A DNA stretch of 64,000 nt from CAVUAA01 sp963739345 (GTDB lineage: Bacteria > Chlamydiota > Chlamydiia > Chlamydiales > JAFEGQ01). The notes under the pieces were generated by a model. That model was not told the origin of the DNA, ran no database searches, and saw only the letters and a list, made by a program, of their open reading frames with translations. Below are positions 17,720-26,656 of this stretch, one piece after another (position 1 is the stretch's first letter; every line of letters begins with the position of its first letter). The translations under genes and the position numbers were made by a program. The stretch lies in the NCBI GenBank assembly GCA_963739345.1, contig CAVUAA010000001.1, positions 1,054,001 through 1,118,000 on the forward strand, written 5' to 3'.

Positions 17720-18538
17720 ATGCGGGCGATATTGTTCACACTTTTTTTAGTTCCTATGTTGCTCAGCGCACAAATAGTACGTGTCGCAACGCTCACTGAC
17801 GGCCCCTCTTCTCTACTTGAGCAGTCGCGCACGCTCTACGAGTTGGAGATCCGTGAGCTGATTGAGCCGGAGTTCACGGTGATCTTTCCAGAAGAGCTGC
17901 AGCGGACGGCTAACTGGACGGTTGAGGGGGTGATGGAGCAGCTCGATGAACTGCTAGAAGACTCAGAAGCTGACGTGGTGATCACCATCGGCCTTCTCGG
18001 CTCGTCGGCCGCAGCACAACAGCCTGCCCTCCCCAAGCCGGTCCTCGCCTCCCCAATGATCCGCGAGGCGGTCCCCCTTGGAACGGTCCCCAATCTCTCC
18101 TATATAGAGGTGGACGCCGACCGGCAGCGGGACCTCGACACCTTCTCGGGGCTTGTCGACTACAAACATCTGGCGATCCTTGTGGACGAGGAGCTACTCG
18201 ACCAGCTCCCTATCACGGCCGAACTACTCACACCCGATGGCGGCGTTGTGGTGATGGCGAACGCCTCAGCCGCCGAAACGCTCGATCGGATCCCCCCATG
18301 GGTCGATGCGGTCTACCTCACTCCCCTCTTCAGGATGTCGCCCGAGGAGTTCACCAAGCTAGCCGAGGGACTAAAATCGCGCCGCCTCCCCTCCTTCTCG
18401 ATGCTCGGAGAGGATGAGGTGGCGCGGGGAATCATGCTCGGTCTCGCTCCAAGTTCGGATTGGCCGCGGCGTGGGCGGAGGATCGCTCTCAATCTGCAAC
18501 GGATATTGCTGGGTGAGCACCAGAAGATTTGCCGGTAG
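17720..18538 (+). CDS. Periplasmic ABC substrate-binding-like domain; probably the N-terminal part of the frameshifted outer-membrane factor
   Basis: The 272 residues begin with a signal peptide (MRAILFTLFLVPMLLSAQ) and continue with a periplasmic-binding fold resembling the COG2984-type family (DVVITIGLLGSSAA near residue 90, AILVDEELLDQLP, then DAVYLTPLFRMSPEEF). The frame ends at TAG 18536 in the middle of the characteristic final segment (RIALNLQRILLGEHQKI). That segment continues smoothly in the next frame as LPVEMEEQERLSLNEATG. This next frame encodes a TolC-like protein with no signal peptide, so the two are most likely one gene disrupted by a missing base near 18526-18530. The family assignment is from recalled patterns. 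Confidence 0.65.
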   Translation: MRAILFTLFLVPMLLSAQIVRVATLTDGPSSLLEQSRTLYELEIRELIEPEFTVIFPEELQRTANWTVEGVMEQLDELLEDSEADVVITIGLLGSSAAAQQPALPKPVLASPMIREAVPLGTVPNLSYIEVDADRQRDLDTFSGLVDYKHLAILVDEELLDQLPITAELLTPDGGVVVMANASAAETLDRIPPWVDAVYLTPLFRMSPEEFTKLAEGLKSRRLPSFSMLGEDEVARGIMLGLAPSSDWPRRGRRIALNLQRILLGEHQKICR

Positions 18539-20034
18539 AGATGGAAGAGCAGGAAAGGCTATCACTCAACGAGGCAACAGGGGCTGCGGTTGGCTACTCC
18601 CCCACCTGGGAGGTCTTAAGCGGCGCGCGCACCTATGGGGAGGCGACCCTCCTCAACTCCCTCTCTCTGCGTGGCGCCCTCGAGACAGCTCTCTGCATCA
18701 ACCCCGAGATCTTAGCCGCCGACGCACGGGTGAAGGGGCAGACGGGGGAGGTGGGGGTCTCCCGTTCCCGCCTTCTCCCGCAAGTGGGAATTGGAGGTGT
18801 GGGCCGAATCATCGACAGAGACCGAGCTCGCGAAGGACTCGGCCGCTCCCCCGAGCGACTGGTTGCGGGCGATCTGGCTCTCCGCCAGCTCATCTGGTCC
18901 GACCGCGTCGTTGCTGAGTATCAGATCCAAAAGCACCTCCTCTGCGGCGAGATTGCCGACCGGCACACGGTGAAGCTCGATGTCCTCTTTGAAGTGGGAG
19001 CTGCCTACATCAACCTCCTCCGCTTCAAAAGCCTCCTCCAGATCGAGGAGACCAACCTCGAGCTGACACGCAAAAATCTCCGCCTAGCCGAATCACGCGT
19101 TGAGATTGGGACCGCCCGCCGCAATGAGGTGTTCCGGTGGGAGAGCCAATTAGCAACCAACAAAGAGCGGGTGGTGCGGGCACGGGCTGATGTGCGCATT
19201 GCAGAAGCCGATATCAACCGCCTACTTCACCGCCCCGCCCTCTGCCACTTCTCCACAGCCGATGATGACCTCTCTGCCCTCCTTATCGCCATCGGCCAGC
19301 CTAAGATTGGCGCCTATATTCAGACTCCCCGCAGCTTTGACTGGTTCACCGAGTTCGAAATCGTTCAAGGGTGGCGCTCCTCGCCCGAGCTCAAGAGCCT
19401 CAACTCCTCAATCCGCGCTCAATATCGAAAGGTTGTTCGGGATAAAAGGGCCTTTTGGCAGCCCGACTTCGCCCTCTTTGGTGACGGTGAGCAGCGGGTG
19501 GTGCGCGGAGGCCTTGGCATCAACCCACCCCCAGCCTTTGCCCCGGTGATCGGCTCCAAAGCTGCGGTGACCGATTGGATGGTGGGCCTCCGTGCCTCCT
19601 TCCCCCTCTTTGAAGGGGGGCGCAAATGCGCACAGCTCTACAAAGATCGCTCCCTCCTCCGCGAGCTTGTCGATCAGTGGAATCGAACCACCGACACCAT
19701 CTCCTTCCGCGTCAAAGAGTCGCTCGACCTCTCCCTCGCCTCATTCCTCAGCATCGACCTGGCAGCCGACGCCTCAAAAGCTGCTGCCGGCAATCTCGAC
19801 TTCGTCGGCGACGCCTACGCACAAGGGGTGGTCTCCATCCTCGACCTCCTCGACGCCCAAGAGACCCTCCTCTCCTCCAGCCGGGACGAGGCCAACGCCC
19901 AATACAACTTTGCTCTCGACCTCTTCCGCCTCATGCGGGCGGTCGGAGGCTTTGACTTTTTCCTCTCCGACTCCCAAAAGAAAGCCTGGTTTGAGCAACT
20001 CGATCAATTTTTTGCGTGTAAGGAACAACAATGA
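18529..20034 (+). CDS. TolC-family outer-membrane efflux protein
   Basis: The outer-membrane channel of a tripartite efflux pump. The region from about residue 45 to the end has the two TolC-type repeats: LSLRGALETALCINPEILAA, a coiled helix pair around ETNLELTRKNLRLAESRVEI, and a second repeat with QGVVSILDLLDAQETLLSS. As read here it would start at TTG 18529 and has no signal peptide, impossible for an outer-membrane protein. The first 40 residues instead look like the end of the preceding periplasmic-binding domain. A single missing T would fuse both frames (joint length about 770 residues). Its last codons overlap the adaptor start (ATGA). Confidence 0.85.
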   Translation: MPVEMEEQERLSLNEATGAAVGYSPTWEVLSGARTYGEATLLNSLSLRGALETALCINPEILAADARVKGQTGEVGVSRSRLLPQVGIGGVGRIIDRDRAREGLGRSPERLVAGDLALRQLIWSDRVVAEYQIQKHLLCGEIADRHTVKLDVLFEVGAAYINLLRFKSLLQIEETNLELTRKNLRLAESRVEIGTARRNEVFRWESQLATNKERVVRARADVRIAEADINRLLHRPALCHFSTADDDLSALLIAIGQPKIGAYIQTPRSFDWFTEFEIVQGWRSSPELKSLNSSIRAQYRKVVRDKRAFWQPDFALFGDGEQRVVRGGLGINPPPAFAPVIGSKAAVTDWMVGLRASFPLFEGGRKCAQLYKDRSLLRELVDQWNRTTDTISFRVKESLDLSLASFLSIDLAADASKAAAGNLDFVGDAYAQGVVSILDLLDAQETLLSSSRDEANAQYNFALDLFRLMRAVGGFDFFLSDSQKKAWFEQLDQFFACKEQQ

Positions 20035-21095
20035 AACGCCTACTTCTAGCTGCAGCACTTCTCATGGCCTGTGAAGAAGCCACGCCACCCGAGGTGATCC
20101 GGCCGGTCAATGTGGAGACGGTCAAATCGCCAGAAGAGATGCGGATGCGCTCCTTTTCTGGCACCGCCAAAGCGTCCGAAGAGTCGGTCCTCAGCTTCCG
20201 CGTCTCGGGAGAGATCATCGATCTCCCCGTCGACGTCGGAACAGTGATTAGTCAGGGGCAGGTGCTCGCCCAGCTCGACCCGCTAGACTATCAGCTCGCC
20301 CTTGAAGGAGCTGCCGCCGAGCTGGCTCGCTCGCAGGCAAGAGAGAGAAACGCCCGCGCCAACTACGACCGGGTGCGGCAGCTCTACGAGACCCGCACCG
20401 CATCGAAGACCGACCTCGACAACGCCCGCGCCGACGCGGAGGCGACCCGCGCGCAGATGGTGGCCAAAGAGCGTGACCTCGCTCTAGCCCAGCGGCAGCT
20501 CGATTTCACCACGCTCGAGGCGGGAACCGACGGTTCGATCGCCGAAAAACTTGCTGAAGTGAAAGAGAACGTCCAGCCCAACCAGCCTATCCTCAAAATG
20601 GTGTCGGGTACGCAGCCCGAGATCGACATTCAGGTGCCCGAGACAACGATCGGCTACATCACCCCCGGCATGCTCGCCGTAGTCAAATTCGGCGCGCTCG
20701 ACGGTGAGGTGTTACAGGCGCAGGTGATCAAAATCGGCGTCGCCACCACCGGAGCCACCACCACCTTTCCCGTTACTCTTCTGGTGACCGATGCTGACAG
20801 AAAAGTTCGATCCGGTATGACCGCTGAGGTGGTCTTCCTTGCCCCAGGCAGAGAGTCAGTACGGGTCCCCTCCATCGCCGTCGAGGCCGACCTTGAAGGG
20901 AGCTACGTCTTCCTCGTTGAGAACGACGTCGTCGTCCGCCAGCCTGTCGTCGTCGGCGAACTGCTCGGCGACCAGATTGAGATTCTCAGCGGGCTACAGG
21001 GGGGCGAGCAGGTGGTCGTCGCCGGCCTCAAATCGCTCAATGCCGGCCAAAAAGTCTCTATCTACAAAGGCAAGCCTTTCGGGGAGAGTAAATGA
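20031..21095 (+). CDS. RND efflux periplasmic adaptor (lipoprotein)
   Basis: A membrane fusion protein linking the RND pump to the outer-membrane channel. A lipoprotein signal with lipobox LMAC (Cys14) leads to the barrel/lipoyl domain (LSFRVSGEIIDLPVDVGTVI, near 55-74), a coiled-coil hairpin with the heptads QLYETRTASKTDLDNARADA near residues 120-140, the second lipoyl half, and the beta-barrel and membrane-proximal domains. The 354 residues fit the family. It overlaps both neighbours by 4 bp, so the genes form one operon. Confidence 0.93.
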   Translation: MKRLLLAAALLMACEEATPPEVIRPVNVETVKSPEEMRMRSFSGTAKASEESVLSFRVSGEIIDLPVDVGTVISQGQVLAQLDPLDYQLALEGAAAELARSQARERNARANYDRVRQLYETRTASKTDLDNARADAEATRAQMVAKERDLALAQRQLDFTTLEAGTDGSIAEKLAEVKENVQPNQPILKMVSGTQPEIDIQVPETTIGYITPGMLAVVKFGALDGEVLQAQVIKIGVATTGATTTFPVTLLVTDADRKVRSGMTAEVVFLAPGRESVRVPSIAVEADLEGSYVFLVENDVVVRQPVVVGELLGDQIEILSGLQGGEQVVVAGLKSLNAGQKVSIYKGKPFGESK

Positions 21096-24000
21096 CACGC
21101 TGGGCGATTAAGAACTACCAGTTCACCCTCGCTGCCCTCTTCCTCCTCCTGGTTGCCGGCGTCCTGGCCTATTTCAATATGCCCAGATCAGAAGACCCCG
21201 GTTTCGTCATCCGAACAGCCCGCGTCACCACCCGCTATCCAGGTGCTACCCCCGCCCAGGTTGAGCAGCTCGTCACCGACCCCCTCGAAGAGGCGATCCA
21301 ACAGATCCCCGAGCTCGACTACATCAAGAGTGAGAGCCAGACCGAGCTCTCCTCCATCGACGTCTACATCCGCGACGAGTTTAACGACATCCGCCCCATC
21401 TGGGACAACCTCCGCCGAAAAGTAAACAGCGTCCGCGCCCAGCTCCCCGATGGAGTGGTTGGCCCCAACGTCAATGACGAGTTTGGCGACGTCTACGGCA
21501 CCGTCATTGCCATCTACGGTGACGGCTACAGCTACGCCGAGCTCAAAGACATCGGCGACATGGCCCGCGACGAGATCCTCCGCCTCCCCGACGTCTCCAA
21601 AGTAATCTTCTACGGAGAGCAGAAGGAGCGAATCTTCGTCGAATACAACGAAGCGCGCCTCGCAGAACTTGGCCTCTCCGCCACCACTCTGCAGCGGCTT
21701 CTCCAAACCCGGAACATCCTCCTCCCCTCCGGCCACGTCTCCAACGACCTCGAGCGGATCCCCGTCCAAACCTCTGGAAACTTTGGAGACATCAACGAAC
21801 TTCGCCACACCGTCATTCCCCTCCCCCAAGTCAACCAGACCATCTTCCTCAAGGACATCGCCAATATCTATCCCGGCTACGAAGAACCCTACATCACCAA
21901 AGCGCAGTTCAACGGAAAGCCCGCCCTCGTCCTCGCCATCTCCCTCCAAGAAGGGGGCAACATCATTCGTCTCGGCGAGCAGGTGACCGAGATTGTCGAA
22001 CGGATGCGCCGCACCTATCCAGTGGGCGTTGAAATAGAATTCTCCGCCTACCAAGCGAGCGTCGTCGATAAGATCATCGCCGACTTCTCCATCAACCTCC
22101 TCGAATCGGTCGCCATCGTCATCGTCGTTATGCTCCTCTCCCTCGGCCTCCGCCTCGGCCTCCTCGTCGCCAGCGTCATCCCCGCCGTCATCCTCTTCAC
22201 CTTCGTCATCATGAGCGTCTGGGGAATCGGCCTCGACCAGATCTCCCTCGCCGCCCTCGTCATCGCTCTTGGTCTCATGGTGGACAACTCCATCGTCGTC
22301 AACGAAGGGATCCTCGTCGAAGTGACCGCCGGGAACGACCCCACCGAATCTGCCATCAAAGTTGCTGGCGAAGTACGCCGTCCCCTCCTCATCGCCTCCC
22401 TCACCACCGCCGCCGCCTTTCTCCCCATCTACCTCGCTCATAGTTCTGCCGGTGAATACACCCGCTCCATCTTCCAAGTGGTCACAACCGCCCTTCTCTG
22501 TTCCTGGCTCCTCGCCATGACCCTCTCCCCCCTCCTCGCCAGCCGCTTTACCCGGCCCCCAAAGAAGAAAAAAGAGGGCTTCCTCCGCCGCACCGCCCTT
22601 CCCGCCTACTCTAAATTTCTCGCCCTCACCCTCCGCCGCCGCACCCTCACCCTCCTCATCGCTCTTGGATTACTTATAATCGGCGTCCTCGGTCTTCAAC
22701 TCGTCCCCTCCACCTTCTTCCCCGACAACGAACGACCCATCGTCACCATCGGCCTCGAGCTCCCCGCCACCACCCCCATCGAAACCACCGCAAAAGTAGC
22801 CGAAGAGTTCGAACACTATCTCAGCAAAAAAGAGGACGTCCTCGGCTGGACCACCTACATTGGCTCTGGCGCTCCTCGTTATGTTCTCACTTATAGCCCA
22901 GAGTCACTCAAGCCCGAGTACGCCTACATCATGGCCAACCTCACCACCAACGACGCCTCTAACCGTCTTATCGACGAGCTACGCGAATGGGCTTCCACCC
23001 GCTTCCTCGACCTCGAGCTCACCCTCCGCCGCCTCGAATACGGCCCCATCGTCAAATACCCCATCGAAGTGCGCATCCAGGGGCGCGACTACGAACCGCT
23101 CATGAGACTCGCTAACGCCATGAAAGAGGAGCTCGCCTCCATCCCCGGCACCACCAACATCTCCGATGATTGGGGCTCCCCCAAGAAGAAACTCGCCGTC
23201 GAAGTCGACCAGGCTGCCGCCCTCCGCGCCGGCGTCACCTCCCAAGATGTCGCAGACAGTCTCCAGACCTACCTCGTCGGCTTCGAAACCACCAAATTCC
23301 GCCGCGGCAAAGACCTCATTCCCATCCTTCTCCGCTCAGAAGAGACCGACCGCGAAGACGCCTCCAAAGTCCAAGGGCTCTCCGTCTACCCCCAAGGACA
23401 CCCCGGCAACGTCGTCCCCCTACTACAAGTAGCCAAGCTCCAACCCGAATGGCAGCCCCCCCGCATCTTCCGCCGCGACCGCCTCCGCACCGTCACCGTC
23501 CGCTCCGATCTCCTTCCAGGCTACGTCGCCGAGCAAGTCCTAGGCCCCCTCCTCGACTGGACCTCCCAAACCACCCCATCTTGGCCCCCCGGCTACACCT
23601 ATGCCGTCGGCGGCGAAAAAGAAGAGTCCTCCAAAGCCGAAGCCTCCATTCTCGCCCAAATTCCCATCTCCATCCTCGTCATCCTCCTCCTCCTCATGCT
23701 CCACTTCAACTCCTGGAAACGCGTCCTCATCATCATCCTCACCGTCCCCCTCTCCATCTTTGGCGTCACCGTCGGCCTCCTCGTCACCCGCAACGACATG
23801 GGTTTCATCGCCTTCCTTGGCGTCATCGCCCTAGCCGGAATTGTCATTGTAAATGGAATTGTCCTCCTCGACCGGATCCGCATTGAGCTCGACAACGGGC
23901 TCGCCCCCTACGACGCCATCACCACAGCTGCCCGTCGCCGCCTCATCCCCATCATCCTCACCGCCGCCACCACCATCGGCGGCATGATTCCCCTCATCAT

Positions 24001-24130
24001 TAGCGGCGGCCCCATGTTCAGTCCCATGGCCGTCGCCATCGCCTTCGGCCTCCTCTTCTCCACCCTCTTCAACATCTTCGTCATCCCCAACCTCTACGCC
24101 CTCTTCTTCCGAATCCGTCCCAATGGCTAG
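21092..24130 (+). CDS. RND efflux transporter (AcrB/MexF-like superfamily)
   Basis: The inner-membrane proton-driven pump of the tripartite system. The 1012 residues have the RND pattern: one helix, a large periplasmic loop (PRSEDPGFVIRTARVTTRYP near 30-49), six helices, a second loop, and the final helices. The proton-relay helix reads ALGLMVDNSIVVNEGI near 392-407, where AcrB has two Asp; here the second is Asn, as in many uncharacterised RND pumps. The C-terminal half repeats the fold (GVIALAGIVIVNGIVLLDRI). The substrate is unknown. A degraded copy of its 3' end lies at 25274-25420. Confidence 0.93.
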   Translation: MTRWAIKNYQFTLAALFLLLVAGVLAYFNMPRSEDPGFVIRTARVTTRYPGATPAQVEQLVTDPLEEAIQQIPELDYIKSESQTELSSIDVYIRDEFNDIRPIWDNLRRKVNSVRAQLPDGVVGPNVNDEFGDVYGTVIAIYGDGYSYAELKDIGDMARDEILRLPDVSKVIFYGEQKERIFVEYNEARLAELGLSATTLQRLLQTRNILLPSGHVSNDLERIPVQTSGNFGDINELRHTVIPLPQVNQTIFLKDIANIYPGYEEPYITKAQFNGKPALVLAISLQEGGNIIRLGEQVTEIVERMRRTYPVGVEIEFSAYQASVVDKIIADFSINLLESVAIVIVVMLLSLGLRLGLLVASVIPAVILFTFVIMSVWGIGLDQISLAALVIALGLMVDNSIVVNEGILVEVTAGNDPTESAIKVAGEVRRPLLIASLTTAAAFLPIYLAHSSAGEYTRSIFQVVTTALLCSWLLAMTLSPLLASRFTRPPKKKKEGFLRRTALPAYSKFLALTLRRRTLTLLIALGLLIIGVLGLQLVPSTFFPDNERPIVTIGLELPATTPIETTAKVAEEFEHYLSKKEDVLGWTTYIGSGAPRYVLTYSPESLKPEYAYIMANLTTNDASNRLIDELREWASTRFLDLELTLRRLEYGPIVKYPIEVRIQGRDYEPLMRLANAMKEELASIPGTTNISDDWGSPKKKLAVEVDQAAALRAGVTSQDVADSLQTYLVGFETTKFRRGKDLIPILLRSEETDREDASKVQGLSVYPQGHPGNVVPLLQVAKLQPEWQPPRIFRRDRLRTVTVRSDLLPGYVAEQVLGPLLDWTSQTTPSWPPGYTYAVGGEKEESSKAEASILAQIPISILVILLLLMLHFNSWKRVLIIILTVPLSIFGVTVGLLVTRNDMGFIAFLGVIALAGIVIVNGIVLLDRIRIELDNGLAPYDAITTAARRRLIPIILTAATTIGGMIPLIISGGPMFSPMAVAIAFGLLFSTLFNIFVIPNLYALFFRIRPNG

Positions 24131-24178
24131 AATTGTTCCCAGCAGCGGGAAACAAAATTGCCCAAGAAACAAGTAAAA

Positions 24179-25048
24179 TCAAACACCGGAATCCATCTGC
24201 AAAAGCACGTCTGCAAATCCAACATACGTCGGAGCCGCTCTGGGGTCCTGGTCTGGCATTTTGCCTGCCTTTCTAGCTGCACCCTCAAGCTTTCTTAGCA
24301 CGTTCGAGATCGCAACTTCAGGAATTTCTTTTACCCTCTCCCCTCTATAATTAGAGATAACGGCACTAATTGCTTTGGGTAACCTTGTTGAATCAACCGA
24401 TCCATCCTCTCTGAGATAAGGAAGCTTCCATGTTTTTGTGTCACAGTTGTCGCCAACATACGCAAAACACCAAGAGGGCAATTTGTACTTGTGATGGAGC
24501 ACTGTATTGTCATCAACTATTGAATGAGAAGGCACAGGGACATCCCCTGGTATTGAACGATAAATTCCGTGCACACTAAAATACCACAACTCTTCGGGAA
24601 ACCTGGGAGAGTCTAAAGAAATATCTATCCACCCAGTTTTATGATTTGTTTTCAAACAAAGCTCAGTTAAAAACAGTCTACGCCCATCAGAAATAGCCAC
24701 CTTCTTGATATTGTTTTTTTTGGCATATGCAAATGCCTGCGAAAACGCTTTCTCTATTTCCGACTCACTTGAAAATTGACCAGGATACTTTGTCTCTATC
24801 AACAGATGCTTTATCCCTGTTTTTGTAAGAATAACATCACAATTACACATTTGGTAGTTTATATCCGACAAACTCCAGTCCAGCACATTAGTTAATAAGT
24901 CCTCTATAATACACTCTGAAACCTTCTCCGCCCCGCCTCGCGGACGTTTCATTTGTATTAAACGCTCTCTCCTTCTTTCTAAAAATTCAGACCAGTTTTC
25001 ACTTCCACTATCTATTATTCTTCTACGACTAGATAACAAATCAACCAT
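24179..25048 (-). CDS. Nuclease-like protein with a type I restriction N-terminal-like region
   Basis: This 289-residue protein has a probable PD-(D/E)xK nuclease core: ECIIEDLLTNVLDW (residues 44-57), CDVILTKTGIKHLLIETKYP (residues 69-88, with the Asp and ExK spacing of the fold), followed by AFSQAFAYAKKNNIKKVAIS. This pattern resembles HsdR N-terminal and related restriction-type domains. The C-terminal part (after 200) is not recognised. No methylase or other restriction gene is nearby. The DNA is clearly more AT-rich than the flanks and is bordered by the intact RND 3' end on one side and a decayed copy of it on the other, so it is probably acquired. The exact activity is unknown. Confidence 0.65.
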   Translation of the reverse strand: MVDLLSSRRRIIDSGSENWSEFLERRRERLIQMKRPRGGAEKVSECIIEDLLTNVLDWSLSDINYQMCNCDVILTKTGIKHLLIETKYPGQFSSESEIEKAFSQAFAYAKKNNIKKVAISDGRRLFLTELCLKTNHKTGWIDISLDSPRFPEELWYFSVHGIYRSIPGDVPVPSHSIVDDNTVLHHKYKLPSWCFAYVGDNCDTKTWKLPYLREDGSVDSTRLPKAISAVISNYRGERVKEIPEVAISNVLRKLEGAARKAGKMPDQDPRAAPTYVGFADVLLQMDSGV

Positions 25049-25273
25049 CAGTTACTCCGTTCCTCCGGCAGCTCTAGAATCCATAAACCGACCTCGCTAG
25101 TCACAGCCTCTGCTGTTCTAGAAGGTTTGATCTCACCGCTTGATTAGTTCAATTAAAGCGCCACGATAGTAAATGATCTCAAAATTAAATAAAAGTAAAA
25201 ACAACTTATCTTTTATTCCTCAATTGTGTCTATTTTTTGAATTTCCTTGTAAGCCGGCAGAAGCCAGCAGCCG

Positions 25274-25420
25274 ACCGTCCCCCTCTCCATCTGTGGCGTC
25301 ACCGTCGACCTCCTCATCACCCGCAACGACATGGATTTCATCGCCTTCGGCCTCCTCTTCAACATGTTCGTCACCCCAAATCCTTACGCCCTCTTGTTTA
25401 AAATCCATTCCAAATGATAG
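25274..25420 (+). pseudogene. Decayed duplicate of the RND transporter 3' end
   Basis: Bases 25274-25347 match 23739-23812 of the RND gene with only a few substitutions (encoding SICGVTVDLLITRNDMDFIA). They are then joined directly to a version of 24048-24130 (GLLFNMFVTPNPYALLFKIH) including the stop region, with about 235 bp deleted between and 12 bp lost inside. Even the sequence just after the stop is similar. The rest of the 25049-25462 gap contains no gene. Confidence 0.85.
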
Positions 25421-25462
25421 AATATTTCCCCCAACAAGGGACCCCAACAAGGGAGATAAATA

Positions 25463-26053
25463 ATGAAGACTCGCAATGTAGTTCTTTTTTCCACTATCGT
25501 CGCTGCCACTGCGGCCTATGTGCTATACGACAAATTTGGAACTCCCTCAGGAGACCTTCCTCGCCCCACATCCCTCCCCCCTGCGACCAAACCCTTGAGC
25601 GACATCAAAGCCACTCTCACCCCCACTCTTCCATCGACTCAAAAAACTGTGACGACGGCCAAGCAGACTATTGCTCCTCCTACCGACTACGAGATCACCC
25701 TCCCAGCCGACCTCCCGGCCAACCTCCGCCCCTGGATCCAGCAGGTTCTAGAAGAGGCCAAACAAAAAATTCTTTCCGGTGAAAACTTTAATCAACTCTG
25801 GACTCACGACAACCTGCGCGTCCGCCTGATCATGTCTGACAAGCCCTTTGCGCTTAACGCAGACGGCATCTATTTCCACATAGGAAGCAACGCCATTGCA
25901 GTCGATGGTCCAGACGGAGCAGTCGGCTACATCCTCGAAACCATCGACAAGATCGCCACCCACTACGGCCGAGACATCGGCTACGTTGACTTCGGCGGGA
26001 CGTTCAACGGGCAGAAGGCCGTTGATCTGCTAGCTTCCGCTCTTCAGTCTTAG
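25463..26053 (+). CDS. Hypothetical single-membrane-anchor protein
   Basis: A 196-residue protein with one N-terminal membrane segment (VVLFSTIVAATAAYVLYDKF, residues 6-25). A Pro/Thr-rich linker (25-75) follows, then a globular domain ending in GYVDFGGTFNGQKAVDLLAS. With a short cytoplasmic N terminus this would place the domain in the periplasm. The layout resembles bitopic division or envelope proteins, but no family is recognised. GGGAGA precedes the ATG. Its last 50 bases overlap an antisense small ORF. Confidence 0.7.
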   Translation: MKTRNVVLFSTIVAATAAYVLYDKFGTPSGDLPRPTSLPPATKPLSDIKATLTPTLPSTQKTVTTAKQTIAPPTDYEITLPADLPANLRPWIQQVLEEAKQKILSGENFNQLWTHDNLRVRLIMSDKPFALNADGIYFHIGSNAIAVDGPDGAVGYILETIDKIATHYGRDIGYVDFGGTFNGQKAVDLLASALQS

Positions 26054-26174
26054 GCTGCCTCTCCGCCACCCGCTTCGCTCTCCGTCTCAGTCGCTCCTGG
26101 CGAGCCAAACCAGAAAGTGCACCCCCTGCCACACCCAGATAATTCAGCCACTGCGAATCTTTGTGCTTCTTCAT
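26004..26174 (-). CDS. Possible small basic protein with a perfect Shine-Dalgarno sequence
   Basis: The ATG at 26174 is preceded by AAGGAGGT at 4 bp distance, the strongest ribosome binding site in the window. It opens a 56-codon frame (MKKHKDSQWLNYLGVAGGAL, then RQERLRRRAKRVAERQPKTE). The product is short and strongly basic after a mildly hydrophobic segment at residues 10-24. The final 16 codons are antisense to the neighbouring gene. A good promoter lies 187 bp upstream, so expression is plausible. No homologue is recognised. Confidence 0.5.
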   Translation of the reverse strand: MKKHKDSQWLNYLGVAGGALSGLARQERLRRRAKRVAERQPKTEERKLADQRPSAR

Positions 26175-26360
26175 CACGACCTCCTTAGGGTACCTATTTA
26201 AGCCCCGTGCACGGCCCTGCCCGCGCTGCTACGTCATCTACCGCGTTGCCCTCCTCACCAAGGGTGACACTCTTGGAGCCTCGCGCACCGCGCAATCTGC
26301 CGAACCCGCGCATCGCAGGTTCCATCCACAGGGCCTAAACAGGCCCCCATAAAGGCAGAA
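26175..26360 (-). ncRNA. Candidate structured leader or small RNA
   Basis: Between the promoter at 26361-26389 and the small ORF lies a GC-rich leader of about 180 nt with several inverted repeats on the minus strand (GGGGCCTGTTTAGGCCCC-like arms, CCAAG...CTTGG, CCGTGCACGG). A 32-codon frame starting at ATG 26348 could be a leader peptide. No known riboswitch or RNA family was recognised; it does not look like tmRNA, RNase P RNA or SRP RNA. Confidence 0.35.
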
Positions 26361-26389
26361 ATTCTATCTCAAAAAAGATTTTTCTACAA
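26361..26389 (-). promoter_or_regulatory. Promoter reading toward the small ORF
   Basis: TTGTAG (26384-26389) and TAGAAT (26361-26366) on the minus strand have exactly 17 bp between them. Confidence 0.6.
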
Positions 26390-26394
26390 CTGCC

Positions 26395-26656
26395 TTACAC
26401 AAACTTTACATTGATGCCATAAATGACCGCAAGCGGGTGTTGCATAAATCCGATACGCATTGTGCCGGGCTTTGGCTCTGGGGTGGCGGTAGACGGGCGT
26501 CGCCCAAGAGTGATACAGGGCGGGCGAGTAGGGACACACCTCTGCCGACGCATCAACGGCCGAATGCCGGTGCAAAACGTACAATCGGTTATCCCCAACA
26601 CCGCCTCCTGCCGCACAACCAGCCGTTCCTCAATCAAATTCAGACCAAAGCCATTA
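26395..26656. other. Unassigned region open in several frames
   Basis: Several frames on both strands are open for 65-107 codons here, but none has a convincing start, composition or domain. The stretch abuts a membrane-protein gene that looks foreign, so it may be part of the same transferred segment. I see no gene that I can support. Confidence 0.4.

Noticed and set aside
18529..18538. Programmed -1 frameshift between the binding-domain and TolC frames
   Set aside because: No heptameric slippery sequence or clear downstream stem was found; a simple lost base is more likely.
21188..22477. 429-codon minus-strand frame inside the RND gene
   Set aside because: Asp/Glu/Gly-rich mirror of an RND coding region; no domain, start signal or neighbours.
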